DNA of 64,000 nucleotides from CAVZYN01 sp963779515. GTDB lineage: Bacteria; Pseudomonadota; Alphaproteobacteria; Rhizobiales; Hyphomicrobiaceae. The stretch is taken from assembly GCA_963779515.1 (NCBI GenBank), contig CAVZYN010000013.1, forward strand, positions 45,488 through 109,487, given 5' to 3'. Below, one piece after another: positions 18,575 through 27,440 of this stretch. The position numbers and the translations under genes were made by a program. The notes beneath the pieces are model-generated. The model made no database searches, was not told the DNA's origin, and saw nothing but the letters and a program-made list of their open reading frames with translations. Numbering within the stretch: position 1 is the stretch's first letter; each line of letters opens with the position of its first letter.

Positions 18575-19773
18575 GGATCGACCGCACCGATCGAAGTCTC
18601 TTCGCCGGTTGGTGGTTCACATTTGACCGCGCGCTTTTCGCAGCCATTGCAGCCATATGTGCAGCCGGCATCGTCGTCTCGCTCGCCGCCAGTCCTGCCA
18701 TTGCCCTGAAGCGCGGCCTGCCGACCTTCTACTTCGTCGAGCGCCATGTTGCTTTCGTCCTGCTCGCTCTCGGCGCGATGATCGCCGTCTCCATGCTGAC
18801 GCCCAAACTCGTGCGCCGCGGCGCAGCCCTCCTGTGTCTCGCCGCCATCGCCGCGATGATCGCAACCCTCACCGTCGGCCCCGAGATCAATGGCGCGCGC
18901 CGCTGGCTTCGCCTTGGCGCATTCTCGCTCCAACCTTCAGAATTCGCCAAACCCGCCTTCGCGGTCCTGACCGCGTGGCTGCTGGCTGAATCGAAACACC
19001 GCCCCGACATGCCAGCCGTCGCGCTCTCGATCGGCCTGTTCGCGATCCTCGCCGGCCTCCTGACCCTGCAACCCGACATCGGCCAGACGCTGCTCATCAC
19101 GATCGTGTGGCTCGCCCTGTTCTACATGTCCGGCCAGCGCCTGATCTGGGTCACGAGCTTCGCGACCGCTGGCGCCGCCGCGTTGGCCGCTGCCTATTTT
19201 CTCCTGCCCCACGTCCGCTCCCGCATCGACCGCCATCTCGGCGGCGCCGGCGACACCTATCAAGTCGACCGCGCGCTGCAGTCGTTTGTCGAGGGCGGCT
19301 TCTTCGGCAAAGGCCCGGGCGAAGGCGCCATCAAATCCATTCTGCCCGACGCCCACACCGACTTCATTTTCGCCGTCATCGGCGAGGAGTACGGCATTCT
19401 CGCTTGCCTGGCCCTTCTCGGCCTCTACGCCTTCATCACGCTGCGCGCCCTCGCCCACGCGGTCGAAAGCCGCGATCTCTTCACCCGCCTCGCCATCGCC
19501 GGCCTTACCCTGATGTTTGCCATCCAGGTCCTGATCAACACCGGCGTCAGCGTCGGGCTGCTCCCCGCGAAAGGCATGACGTTGCCACTGATTTCCAGCG
19601 GCGGCTCGTCCACCATCGCCATCGGCGTCACCCTCGGCATGCTGCTTGCGCTGATGCGCCACCGCTTGCCCGCCCGCGCGACGTGGTATCAATCCGGCAC
19701 GACCACGCGATCCGTCGCGCACCGCGAGACTGATCTCCCCGTATCGTCTCTCGAAGAGGCCTCCCGTCCGTGA
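18571..19773 (+). CDS. ftsW: Septal peptidoglycan polymerase FtsW
   Basis: A 400-residue SEDS-family glycosyltransferase with about ten membrane segments. Characteristic segments: GARRWLRLGAFSLQPSEFAK, LTLQPDIGQTLLI, the loop with GGAGDTYQVDRALQSFVEGG, and PLISSGGSSTIAIGVTLGML. FtsW polymerises lipid II at the division site with FtsI, whose gene is absent from this cluster. It overlaps murD upstream and murG downstream, both by four bases. Confidence 0.95.
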   Translation: MRIDRTDRSLFAGWWFTFDRALFAAIAAICAAGIVVSLAASPAIALKRGLPTFYFVERHVAFVLLALGAMIAVSMLTPKLVRRGAALLCLAAIAAMIATLTVGPEINGARRWLRLGAFSLQPSEFAKPAFAVLTAWLLAESKHRPDMPAVALSIGLFAILAGLLTLQPDIGQTLLITIVWLALFYMSGQRLIWVTSFATAGAAALAAAYFLLPHVRSRIDRHLGGAGDTYQVDRALQSFVEGGFFGKGPGEGAIKSILPDAHTDFIFAVIGEEYGILACLALLGLYAFITLRALAHAVESRDLFTRLAIAGLTLMFAIQVLINTGVSVGLLPAKGMTLPLISSGGSSTIAIGVTLGMLLALMRHRLPARATWYQSGTTTRSVAHRETDLPVSSLEEASRP

Positions 19774-20883
19774 CTGAGAAAACCGTGATGCTTGCCGCGG
19801 GCGGAACCGGCGGCCATTTGTTTCCGGCATTTGCGCTGGCTCAGGAGCTCGGCCGCCGCGGCCACGCCGTCGAGTTGATGACCGATCATCGCGGTGATCG
19901 CTACGGTGGCGATTTTCCCGCCCGCAAGATCCACACGATCCCGTCGGCCACGCTCGCCGGCCGCTCGCCCGTCGCGATAGCCAAGACCGGCACATCGCTC
20001 ACCCGCGGCGTCGCCGCCGCCTATCGCATTCTCGGCCGCGTCAAACCCGCAGCCGTCGTCGGCTTCGGCGGCTATCCAACATTCCCGCCGCTGATCGCCG
20101 CCCGCTTGCGCCGCATCCCAACGGCGCTGCACGAACAGAACGCCGTACTCGGCCGCGCCAATACCATGCTGGCCAAGCGCGTCGACACCATCGCGACGTC
20201 ATTCCCCGACGTGCTTCGCCTCGACGGCGCGCTGAAATCCAAATCCCGCTTCACGGGTAATCCCGTCCGCGACGTCGTCATCGATTGGGCCCAGCGCGCC
20301 TATCAAGCGCCGGGCGCCAACGACCCGATCAGAATCGTCGTTTTCGGCGGCAGCCAAGGCGCCCGCTACTTCTCCGACGCCATGCCGGCAGCCTTCGCCC
20401 TTGTGCCGAGCGACCTGCGCGCGCGCCTCTCGATCGTCCAGCAATGCCGCGACGAAGACCTTGCAGCGCGTCGAGGCCGCCTACGCCGCGCACGGCATTA
20501 AGGCCCGCCTCGCCCCGTTCTTCGCCAACCTCCCCGAAGAAATGGCAACCTCCCAACTGGTCATTGGCCGCGCCGGCGCCTCCACCATCGCCGAGCTGAC
20601 CGTGCTCGGCCGGCCCTCCATCCTCGTGCCGCTTCCCCACGCCCTCGACAACGACCAGCTCCAGAACGCACTGAATCTCGCCAAGGCCGGCGGCGCCTGG
20701 TGCCATGAGCAAAAGTCGCTGACGCCTGAGCGCCTCGCCGCCGAAATCACCCGGCTTTTGACGACGCCCGGAACATTGTCCGCCGCCGCTGCGGCAGCGA
20801 AGTCACAGGGCCGCCCAGATGCGGTCATCAGACTGGCCGATCTTGTCGAAGAGCTGATGGGGCTTCGGCGCAAATCAGCTTAA
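19770..20883 (+). CDS. murG: MurG N-acetylglucosaminyltransferase, frameshifted as read
   Basis: MurG adds GlcNAc to lipid I, making lipid II at the inner face of the membrane. From GTG 19770: LAAGGTGGHLFPAFALAQEL, VGFGGYPTFPPLIAA, LHEQNAVLGRANTML and VFGGSQGARYFSD. The frame breaks at CTTG (about 20459-20463). The next frame continues LQRVEAAYAAHGIKARLAPF, IGRAGASTIAEL and PSILVPLPHALDNDQLQNA. Deleting one T in CTT restores the protein. Length is 3n+1. Confidence 0.9.
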
Positions 20884-20931
20884 GATGTAGTCCGGCGATC
20901 CGTTGACGGTCTGTTGGAAGGAACCTCAAGC

Positions 20932-22347
20932 ATGCAGATGCCACACGACATCGGCACGGTGCATATTCTCGGCATCGGCGGCATCGGCATGAGCGCAATC
21001 GCCGAAATCCTGCGCGCCAAGGGCTACAGCGTCCAAGGCAGCGACCAAAAAGACAGCGCCAACGTCAAGCGCCTGCGCACCAAAGGCATCCGCGTCTTCG
21101 TCGGCCACGACGCCATCAATCTCGTCGGCGCCCGCTATGTCGTGATCTCGACCGCCGTCAAACCCGGCAACCCGGAACTCGAAGGCGCCCGCGCCAAAGG
21201 GCTCCCCATCATCCGCCGCTCCGAAATGCTGGCCGAGCTGATGCGCCTCTACTCGCCGGTCTCCGTCACCGGCACCCACGGCAAGACCACCACCACGTCG
21301 CTCATCGCCCACATCCTCACCTCCCAGGGCCTCGACCCGACCGTCATCACCGGCGGCATCATCAATGATTGGGGCTCCAACGCACGCCTCGGCGCCGGCC
21401 GCTGGATGGTCGTTGAAGCCGACGAGAGCGATGGCACTTTCGTCAAGATCCCAACCGAGATCGGCGTCGTCACCAACATCGATCCCGAGCATCTCGACTA
21501 CTTCGGCACCGTCGAGCGCATGCACGACGAATACGAAACGTTCCTGCGCAACATCCCGTTCTACGGCCTCGCCGTCACCTGCATCGACCACCACGTCGTG
21601 CGCACCATGGTGCAAAAGCTCGGCCTCCGCCGCGATGGCCGCCGGCTCCTCACCTACGGCGAAGCCAACGACGCCGACCTGCGCCTCGGCCCCGTCACCA
21701 TCGAGGGCTCCGTCACGCGCTTCAGTGCCGATCTCGGGCCCCGCGTCAAAGGCGGCGCCCGCAAGCTTATCGACTGGCAGGTCCCGATCCCCGGCACGCA
21801 CAATGCCCTCAACGCACTCGCCGCCATCGCCGTCGCAACCGAAGTCGGCCTCTCCGACGAGCAGATCAAGGAAGCCATGGCGGCGTTCGCCGGCGTCAAG
21901 CGCCGCTTCCAGCCGACCGGCACCTGGAACGGCGTCACCATCTACGACGACTATGGCCATCACCCCGTCGAGATCTCCGCCGTCCTCAAGGCCGCGCGCG
22001 CCGGCGCCAAAGGCCGCGTCATCGCCGTCGTCGAGCCGCATCGCTACACCCGCGTCCGCGACCTGTTCGACGATTTCGCGAATTGCTTCGCCGACGCCGA
22101 CAGCGTCATCGTCACCCAGCTCTATTCCGCTGGCGAACCACCGATCCCCGGCGTCGACAACGTCGCGCTGGCCGCCGCCATCACCAAGACCGGCCACGGC
22201 TCCGTCACCGTCATTCACCACGAGCGCGAACTGGTGCCGATGCTGCGCGCCGTCGCCAAACCCAACGACATGGTCGTCTGCCTCGGCGCCGGTAACAGCA
22301 CCGAATGGGCGCACGCCTTGCCCAACTGGCTTGGGGGCAACACGTGA
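20932..22347 (+). CDS. murC: UDP-MurNAc:L-alanine ligase
   Basis: The 471-residue ligase makes UDP-MurNAc-L-alanine. Signatures: VHILGIGGIGMSAIAEILRA, the P-loop VTGTHGKTTTTSLIAHIL, VVEADESDGTF and FQPTGTWNGVTIYDDYGHHP. GGAAGGA lies nine bases upstream of ATG 20932, which favours it over a start at 20914. It is followed by murB, whose GTG overlaps the stop. Confidence 0.95.
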   Translation: MQMPHDIGTVHILGIGGIGMSAIAEILRAKGYSVQGSDQKDSANVKRLRTKGIRVFVGHDAINLVGARYVVISTAVKPGNPELEGARAKGLPIIRRSEMLAELMRLYSPVSVTGTHGKTTTTSLIAHILTSQGLDPTVITGGIINDWGSNARLGAGRWMVVEADESDGTFVKIPTEIGVVTNIDPEHLDYFGTVERMHDEYETFLRNIPFYGLAVTCIDHHVVRTMVQKLGLRRDGRRLLTYGEANDADLRLGPVTIEGSVTRFSADLGPRVKGGARKLIDWQVPIPGTHNALNALAAIAVATEVGLSDEQIKEAMAAFAGVKRRFQPTGTWNGVTIYDDYGHHPVEISAVLKAARAGAKGRVIAVVEPHRYTRVRDLFDDFANCFADADSVIVTQLYSAGEPPIPGVDNVALAAAITKTGHGSVTVIHHERELVPMLRAVAKPNDMVVCLGAGNSTEWAHALPNWLGGNT

Positions 22348-23294
22348 TCTTCCCCGACATCACGGCCGGCCTCAAAGCCAAGCTGCCAGACCTGCGCGGC
22401 CGCCTTTCCGCCAATGCCATGATGGCCGACATCACGTGGTTCCGTGTCGGCGGTGCAGCGCAAATCCTCTACGCGCCGGCCGATGAAGCCGACCTCGCCT
22501 ACTTCTTGAAAAACGCAGCCCGCGATCTCCCCATTTTCACCGTCGGCCTCGGCTCCAACCTTCTCGTCCGCGACGGCGGCGTCCCGGGCGTCGTCATCCG
22601 TCTCGGCCGCGGTTTCTCCGACATCAAAGTCGAGCCCGATCACCGCCTCCGCGTCGGCACCGCCCTCCCCGACGTCAAAGTCGCCCGCGCCGCCGCCGAC
22701 GCTGGCATTGCGGGCCTCGCCTTCTATCGCGGCATTCCCGGCTCCATCGGTGGCGCGCTGCGCATGAACGCCGGCGCCCACGGCGCCGAAACCAAGGACG
22801 TGCTCATCGGCGCCCGCGCCGTCGACCGCGGCGGCACCATCCATCAGCTGTCGCTGGCCGACATGAAATTCACCTACCGTCACTGCGGCATTCCCGAGGA
22901 CTGGATCTTCACCGAGGCCCTCTATCAAGGCCGCCCCGGTGCATCCGCCGGCATCCTCAAGGAGATGGACGACGTCGCCCAATACCGCGAGGCCAATCAG
23001 CCGATCAAGGAGCGCACCGGCGGCTCGACCTTCAAGAATCCGCCGGGTCACAGCGCCTGGAAACTGATCGACGCGGCTGGCTGCCGTGGCCTCAAGATCG
23101 GCGGCGCCAAAGTCTCCGAAATGCACTGCAACTTCCTCATCAACGCCGACGCCGCCAAGGGTGAGGACGTCGAAAAGCTCGGCGAAACCGTCCGCGCGCG
23201 GGTCAAGGCGTCATCGGGGATTGAATTGCAGTGGGAGATCATCCGGCTTGGCATGCCGCTTGCGGGACGAGCCATCGGCGAAGATCTGGTGTGA
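22344..23294 (+). CDS. murB: UDP-N-acetylenolpyruvoylglucosamine reductase
   Basis: The product from GTG 22344 is 316 residues. MurB reduces UDP-GlcNAc-enolpyruvate to UDP-MurNAc with FAD and NADPH. Seen: TWFRVGGAAQILYAPADEAD, LGSNLLVRDGGVPGVVIRLG, FYRGIPGSIGGALRMNAGAH and the proton-donor Ser region ERTGGSTFKNP. GTG overlaps the murC stop and is preceded by a G-rich stretch (TTGGGGGCAA). Last gene of the unbroken mur run; a toxin-antitoxin module then separates it from ddl. Confidence 0.93.
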   Translation: MIFPDITAGLKAKLPDLRGRLSANAMMADITWFRVGGAAQILYAPADEADLAYFLKNAARDLPIFTVGLGSNLLVRDGGVPGVVIRLGRGFSDIKVEPDHRLRVGTALPDVKVARAAADAGIAGLAFYRGIPGSIGGALRMNAGAHGAETKDVLIGARAVDRGGTIHQLSLADMKFTYRHCGIPEDWIFTEALYQGRPGASAGILKEMDDVAQYREANQPIKERTGGSTFKNPPGHSAWKLIDAAGCRGLKIGGAKVSEMHCNFLINADAAKGEDVEKLGETVRARVKASSGIELQWEIIRLGMPLAGRAIGEDLV

Positions 23295-23388
23295 GAGCCT
23301 CAATCTCAAGCCGGGGCGCGGTAAAGGCGCAATCGATCCTTCGCCGTGTCGATCAGTACTCTCCGTCACCGTCGACAGAAACAGAAAT

Positions 23389-23721
23389 CTACGGCCGCAA
23401 GATCTGCACAATCGCATCGACGACGCGCGTCAATGCTGCTGCGGTCAACACGCCAACCTCAGAGACGAGAAGGCTTTCGTGAGCGGTGAACAGTTTTCCT
23501 GGCCGCGCATAGCTGACGATCCGCAACGAACCATGGGCGAAATCCGCAGCATCGATGACGATGGCCCGTGGATCGGCATAGGCATTGCTCGTCACCTGAC
23601 AAAGCACCCAATCGTGTCCGCCGGCATCGGCAATGGCGATCGCAGGCCGGAGTTTCGATTGCGCCAAGTTGGAAAAAGGAAATGGGACGAGAACTACCGC
23701 ACCGGCTGCAGATGGGACCAC
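23389..23721 (-). CDS. PemK/MazF-type toxin
   Basis: The endoribonuclease-toxin fold is recognisable from VVLVPFPFSNLAQSKLRPAI, CQVTSNAYADPRAIVID, GSLRIVSYARPGKLFT and the C-terminal VVDAIVQIL. MazF/PemK toxins cut mRNA at short motifs. I chose GTG 23721, which overlaps the antitoxin's last codons; an upstream start at 23748 would overlap more. It is the second gene of the pair and is convergent with murB. Confidence 0.85.
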   Translation of the reverse strand: MVPSAAGAVVLVPFPFSNLAQSKLRPAIAIADAGGHDWVLCQVTSNAYADPRAIVIDAADFAHGSLRIVSYARPGKLFTAHESLLVSEVGVLTAAALTRVVDAIVQILRP

Positions 23722-23915
23722 GCGGCGTCCTCCTCTGGACGGTTCCAATCCCGGGCCAGCGAAGGTTCGGAAAGATACGTTGCCGCATCAGGAGGGAAGA
23801 TCGGCTCTTCTTCGAGGATCGTCACCAACGCGCGACGCACCAACGGCAGCTCAACCTGCTCCAGCAGGTGCACCTTACCATCTTCGTCGATCACGGCTTC
23901 GACCGTGCGGATCAT
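23694..23915 (-). CDS. Antitoxin partner of the PemK/MazF toxin
   Basis: The 73-residue protein starts MIRTVEAVIDEDGKVHLLEQ and ends LARDWNRPEEDAAWSHLQPV, a pattern I associate with small antitoxins (DUF2281/AbrB-like in N-terminal style) next to PemK toxins. AAGGAG lies six bases before the ATG. It precedes and overlaps the toxin, the usual order in such modules, so it should bind both the toxin and its own promoter. The family name is tentative; the partner role is well supported by context. Confidence 0.75.
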   Translation of the reverse strand: MIRTVEAVIDEDGKVHLLEQVELPLVRRALVTILEEEPIFPPDAATYLSEPSLARDWNRPEEDAAWSHLQPVR

Positions 23916-24052
23916 CAGTCACTCCTTGATCGGTAATCTTATCACGCAAATGAGCGCGTCTCCAGCGCGCTTTTCCAACCATCATGGGCCGAATTTTGCC
24001 TGATGCCTGCGGGAACTCTATTGTACCACCCAGGTGAGTCGCACCGAACGGA

Positions 24053-25006
24053 ATGCTGCCGATGCCCAATGCCCCTGTGCCACCGCGCAAATACAACCAC
24101 GTCGCCGTCCTGCTCGGCGGCTTTTCGGCCGAACGCGAGGTCTCGCTCTCGTCCGGCAAGGAATGCGCCGATGCCCTCGAAGCCGAAGGCTACCGCGTCA
24201 CCCGCGTCGATGCCGGCCGCGATCTCGCAACCACGCTGAAAGCTTTGAAACCCGACGCCTGCTTCAACGCGTTGCACGGCCGCTGGGGCGAAGACGGCTG
24301 CGTCCAAGGCATCCTAGAAGTGCTCCAAATTCCCTATACGCATTCCGGCGTCATGGCCTCGTCCGTCGCCATGCACAAGGAACAAACGAAACGCATCGTC
24401 GCTGCTGCCGGCGTCCCCGTCGCGCATGCGCTCTGCGTGACACCTGCGGAAGCCCTCGCCGCACATGTGATGGAGCCGCCCTACGTCGCCAAACCGATCG
24501 CGGAAGGTTCGAGCGTCGGCGTCGTCATCGTCAGCGCTGGCGCCAATCGCCCGCCCGAAACCATCCGCCAGATCCCCGTCACCCGCGACGGCCACCTGAT
24601 GGTCGAGCGCTTCGTCGCCGGCAAGGAACTCACCTGCGGCGTCATCGGCGACGCTGTCACCGAGGTCATCGATATCGTCGCCGCCGATCACCTGCAGTTC
24701 TACGACTACGAAGCCAAGTACGCGCCGGGCGGTTCGAAGCACATTCTCCCCGCCAGCATTCCAGCCGGCGTGCGCGACGCCATCCGCAAGCACACGCTGA
24801 CCGCCCACCAGACACTCGGCTGCCGCGGCGTCTCCCGCTGCGATTTCCGCTGGGATCCCGACAAGAACGATCTGATCTTCCTCGAGATCAATACCCAACC
24901 CGGCATGACGCCGACGTCACTGATCCCCGAACTCGGCGCTCACGCCGGCCTCAGCTTCGGCCAACTCGTCGCCTGGCTCGTCGAAGACGCCAGCTGCGAC
25001 CGCTAA
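24053..25006 (+). CDS. ddl: D-alanine-D-alanine ligase
   Basis: The 317-residue ATP-grasp enzyme makes the D-Ala-D-Ala dipeptide used by MurF. Seen: VAVLLGGFSAEREVSLSSGK, NALHGRWGEDGCVQGILEVL, PYVAKPIAEGSSVGVVIV, GVSRCDFRWD and the metal site FLEINTQPGMTPTSLIPE. Start could be ATG 24053 or 24062. In most relatives ddl is followed by ftsQ-ftsA-ftsZ; here a toxin-antitoxin module and hisB follow. Confidence 0.95.
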   Translation: MLPMPNAPVPPRKYNHVAVLLGGFSAEREVSLSSGKECADALEAEGYRVTRVDAGRDLATTLKALKPDACFNALHGRWGEDGCVQGILEVLQIPYTHSGVMASSVAMHKEQTKRIVAAAGVPVAHALCVTPAEALAAHVMEPPYVAKPIAEGSSVGVVIVSAGANRPPETIRQIPVTRDGHLMVERFVAGKELTCGVIGDAVTEVIDIVAADHLQFYDYEAKYAPGGSKHILPASIPAGVRDAIRKHTLTAHQTLGCRGVSRCDFRWDPDKNDLIFLEINTQPGMTPTSLIPELGAHAGLSFGQLVAWLVEDASCDR

Positions 25007-25018
25007 TGCCGGAACCGC

Positions 25019-25339
25019 CTATTCGTCATCCCACTCCACGGCAGTCAGGTCGATCTGCGTGCGATCCGAACGCGCGTGAATAATCAACGTCAAACGAAGT
25101 TCATCGTCGTCAAAATCATAGAGCAGAATGAACGGCGTGCGTGCGATCGGGTAGGTATACACGCCAAGCGTCTGATCAAACGATCCGATAGCCGGATTGA
25201 ATGCCAAAACGTTCGAAATGACGTGCGAAATCCGCGCCCGCTTTTGATCAACCACACGACTGCCAAAACGAGTCTCACCGAAAGCGAGCAGGTCTCGCAG
25301 GGCCGCCGCATACGACGCCGAGCCGCGAATGCGCCTCAT
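25019..25339 (-). CDS. ParE/RelE-type toxin
   Basis: The 106-residue protein has the RelE/ParE layout: an N-terminal helical pair, then TLGVYTYPIARTPFILLYDF and the strand LRLTLIIHARSDRTQID. The C-terminal His-Ala-Arg with hydrophobic strands is typical of ParE-like toxins that act on gyrase or the ribosome. ATG 25339 overlaps the antitoxin stop by ATGA. It is convergent with ddl. Confidence 0.75.
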   Translation of the reverse strand: MRRIRGSASYAAALRDLLAFGETRFGSRVVDQKRARISHVISNVLAFNPAIGSFDQTLGVYTYPIARTPFILLYDFDDDELRLTLIIHARSDRTQIDLTAVEWDDE

Positions 25340-25581
25340 TCCTTTACGCGCATGGTCCGCAACATGGCGTCCATCTGCGCCTCGATCTCTTCGAATGTAT
25401 GAGTGCGTCCGGCGCGAAAATCGTCTTTGGAGCGCTCGAGCGCAGCCGCCTGGTCTGGCGTCAGCACCAAGCCCATCTCATTTGATGCAGCCGCTTCCGC
25501 AATGTCAACGAGAGCCTCGCGCTGTGCGTCGCTGAGTGCTGGCCAGAGTTCAACAATGCGCCGTGGTGTCGATTTTGGCAT
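25336..25581 (-). CDS. Antitoxin partner of the ParE/RelE toxin
   Basis: From ATG 25581 the product is 81 residues (MPKSTPRRIVELWPALSDAQ onward), mostly helical. A segment near the C terminus, DDFRAGRTHTFEEIEAQMDA, is like the toxin-neutralising tail of ParD/RHH-type antitoxins that precede ParE genes. A GTG two codons upstream is an alternative start. It overlaps the toxin by four bases, which supports coupled translation. Confidence 0.75.
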   Translation of the reverse strand: MPKSTPRRIVELWPALSDAQREALVDIAEAAASNEMGLVLTPDQAAALERSKDDFRAGRTHTFEEIEAQMDAMLRTMRVKE

Positions 25582-25642
25582 GCGCACCGCTTAGCATATT
25601 CGCGTGCTTGCCGCGACCAGGAAATCACCCCCTGACCGCACG

Positions 25643-26239
25643 CTAGACGCTCAAACTGCCCTTCGTCGACGGCACCCGGCCGGCCTGACGCGGATCGATC
25701 TCCACAGCCTTGCGCAGCGCCCGCGCCAATCCCTTGAAGCACGTCTCCGCGATGTGGTGATTGTTCTCGCCATAGAGACACGCGATGTGCAGCGTGATCC
25801 CGGCGTTCTGCGCGAACGCCTGGAACCACTCGCGGAACAACTCGGTGTCCATCTCGCCGACCTTGGGCTGCGAGAATTTCACATCCCAGATCAGATACGG
25901 CCGCCCCGACACATCGAGCGCCACCCGCGTCAGCGTCTCGTCCATCGCGAGATGCACGTCCGCATAGCGCCCGATCCCGGCGCGATCGCCAAGCGCCTTC
26001 GCCACCGCCTGTCCGAGCACGATGCCGCTATCTTCTGTCGTGTGGTGGAAGTCGATATGCAGATCGCCCTTCGCCTTCAGCGTGATGTCGATCAGCGAAT
26101 GCCGTGCCAGCTGCTCCAGCATGTGATCGAGAAATCCAACGCCGGTCGCGACGTCATAGGCGCCGGTCCCATCGAGATCGACGGTCGCCTTGATCTTGGT
26201 CTCTTTGGTCGTCCGGTCGATCGTCGCGTGCCGTTTCAC
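25643..26239 (-). CDS. hisB: Imidazoleglycerol-phosphate dehydratase
   Basis: The enzyme performs the sixth step of histidine synthesis. Manganese-binding motifs: GFLDHMLEQLARHS, DFHHTTEDSGIVLGQA and HIACLYGENNHHIAETCFK, with RPYLIWDVKF between. I chose GTG 26239 (VKRHATIDRT) by family length, giving 198 residues; the frame stays open upstream into a hairpin module. In relatives hisB leads a hisH-hisA-hisF series; here a toxin-antitoxin module follows instead. Divergent from hslV. Confidence 0.93.
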   Translation of the reverse strand: MKRHATIDRTTKETKIKATVDLDGTGAYDVATGVGFLDHMLEQLARHSLIDITLKAKGDLHIDFHHTTEDSGIVLGQAVAKALGDRAGIGRYADVHLAMDETLTRVALDVSGRPYLIWDVKFSQPKVGEMDTELFREWFQAFAQNAGITLHIACLYGENNHHIAETCFKGLARALRKAVEIDPRQAGRVPSTKGSLSV

Positions 26240-26283
26240 GGCTGGCTCCCTTGCTTGCGTCCCACCGCCCGAGCCTTTAACAG

Positions 26284-26450
26284 CTAGTGTGATGGTTCCG
26301 AAATGCCGACTGAGACTGCCGCGATTCCGGTTCGGCATTTCGGAACCTGAATCACACTAGCAAACGAAACTTTCTAGTGTCCCTTTTGTCCCGCAAATGC
26401 CGAAAAGCGCCCGCAACAAATTGGTCGGCATTGGCGGGACGGGACACTAC
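26284..26450. repeat. Twin-hairpin module, copy 1
   Basis: Two adjacent 77-bp hairpins are separated by 13 bases. Hairpin A (26284-26360) is bounded by CTAGTGTGAT and TGAATCACACTAG, with inner arms GGTTCCGAAATGCCGA and its complement. Hairpin B (26374-26450) is bounded by CTAGTGTCCCTTTT and GGGACACTA, with inner arms GTCCCGCAAATGCCGA and a near complement. A TGA bulge in A and a TTTT bulge in B are conserved in copy 2 at 37477-37642. The inner stems of A and B resemble each other within this locus but differ from those of copy 2. It lies between hisB and hslV, which are divergent. Confidence 0.9.
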
Positions 26451-26534
26451 CCTCTTGCGGCATCAACTTGCCGACCCAACTTAACATGCGTTGATTGACA
26501 GGCCGTTCACTGCCCAGCCCCATCAGGTATACAT

Positions 26535-27098
26535 ATGAATAATAACGATAATTCGTCCAACATCTGGCATGGCACCACGATCCTGACGGTCCGCAAGGGT
26601 GGCCGCGTCGTCATTGCCGGCGACGGCCAGGTGAGCCTTGGGGCGACCGTCATCAAGGGCAACGCCCGCAAAGTCCGCACCCTCGGCAAGGCCGACGTCA
26701 TCGGCGGCTTTGCCGGCGCCACCGCCGACGCCTTCACGCTGTTCGAGCGCCTCGAAGCCAAGCTCGAGCAGTATCCGGGTCAGCTCACGCGCGCCGCCGT
26801 CGAACTCGCCAAGGATTGGCGCACCGATCGCTTTTTGCGCCGCCTCGAAGCCATGATGATCGTCGCTGACCGCGAGAAGACGCTCGTCCTCACCGGCACC
26901 GGCGACGTCCTCGAGCCCGAGCAGGACGTCATGGGTATCGGCTCCGGCGGCAACTACGCCCTTGCCGCCGCCCGCGCGCTCCTCGACACCGATCAGAACG
27001 CCGAACAGATCGCCCGCAAGGCCATGTCGATCGCCGCGGAGATCTGCGTCTACACCAACACCAACGTCGTCGTCGAAGCGCTGGACAGCAGCCGCTGA
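26535..27098 (+). CDS. hslV: ATP-dependent protease subunit HslV
   Basis: A 187-residue threonine peptidase of the proteasome-like HslVU complex. The catalytic Thr is T14 in WHGTTILTVRKGG, exposed after removal of a 13-residue leader. Other conserved segments: GDGQVSLGATVIKGNARKVR, GGFAGATADAFTLFERLE and MGIGSGGNYALAAARALL. The SMR gene lies between it and hslU, in the same direction, so the three are probably co-transcribed. Confidence 0.95.
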   Translation: MNNNDNSSNIWHGTTILTVRKGGRVVIAGDGQVSLGATVIKGNARKVRTLGKADVIGGFAGATADAFTLFERLEAKLEQYPGQLTRAAVELAKDWRTDRFLRRLEAMMIVADREKTLVLTGTGDVLEPEQDVMGIGSGGNYALAAARALLDTDQNAEQIARKAMSIAAEICVYTNTNVVVEALDSSR

Positions 27099-27111
27099 GC
27101 AAGGACGTGTC

Positions 27112-27432
27112 GTGAGCTGGACCTATCTGATCCTCGCCGGCCTGTTCGAGATCGGCTTCACCACGTCGATGCGCTACATGGACTGGTCGCTGAAGCCGCT
27201 GCCGATCCTGGCCTTCATCGTCTTTTCCGCATTGAGCTTCGGACTGCTCATTGCCTCGATCAAAACGATTCCCCTCGGCACCGCCTACGCCGTCTGGACC
27301 GGCATCGGCGCCGCCGGCACGGCGCTTGTCGGCGCCCTCTACTATGGCGAACCGGCCACCACCGCGCGCCTCGTCCTCATCACGATCCTGATCGGCGCCA
27401 TCGCCGGCCTCAAACTCGTCTCCGCAGAATAG
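27112..27432 (+). CDS. Small multidrug resistance (SugE/Gdx-like) transporter
   Basis: From GTG 27112 the product is 106 residues with four membrane segments. The transport glutamate is at residue 13 in WTYLILAGLFEIGFT, and GTAYAVWTGIGAAGTAL in the third segment fits the SMR family, nearer the SugE/Gdx (guanidinium exporter) branch than EmrE. It lies 13 bases after hslV and eight before hslU. Substrate unproven. Confidence 0.85.
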   Translation: MSWTYLILAGLFEIGFTTSMRYMDWSLKPLPILAFIVFSALSFGLLIASIKTIPLGTAYAVWTGIGAAGTALVGALYYGEPATTARLVLITILIGAIAGLKLVSAE

Positions 27433-27440
27433 GCATTGCA

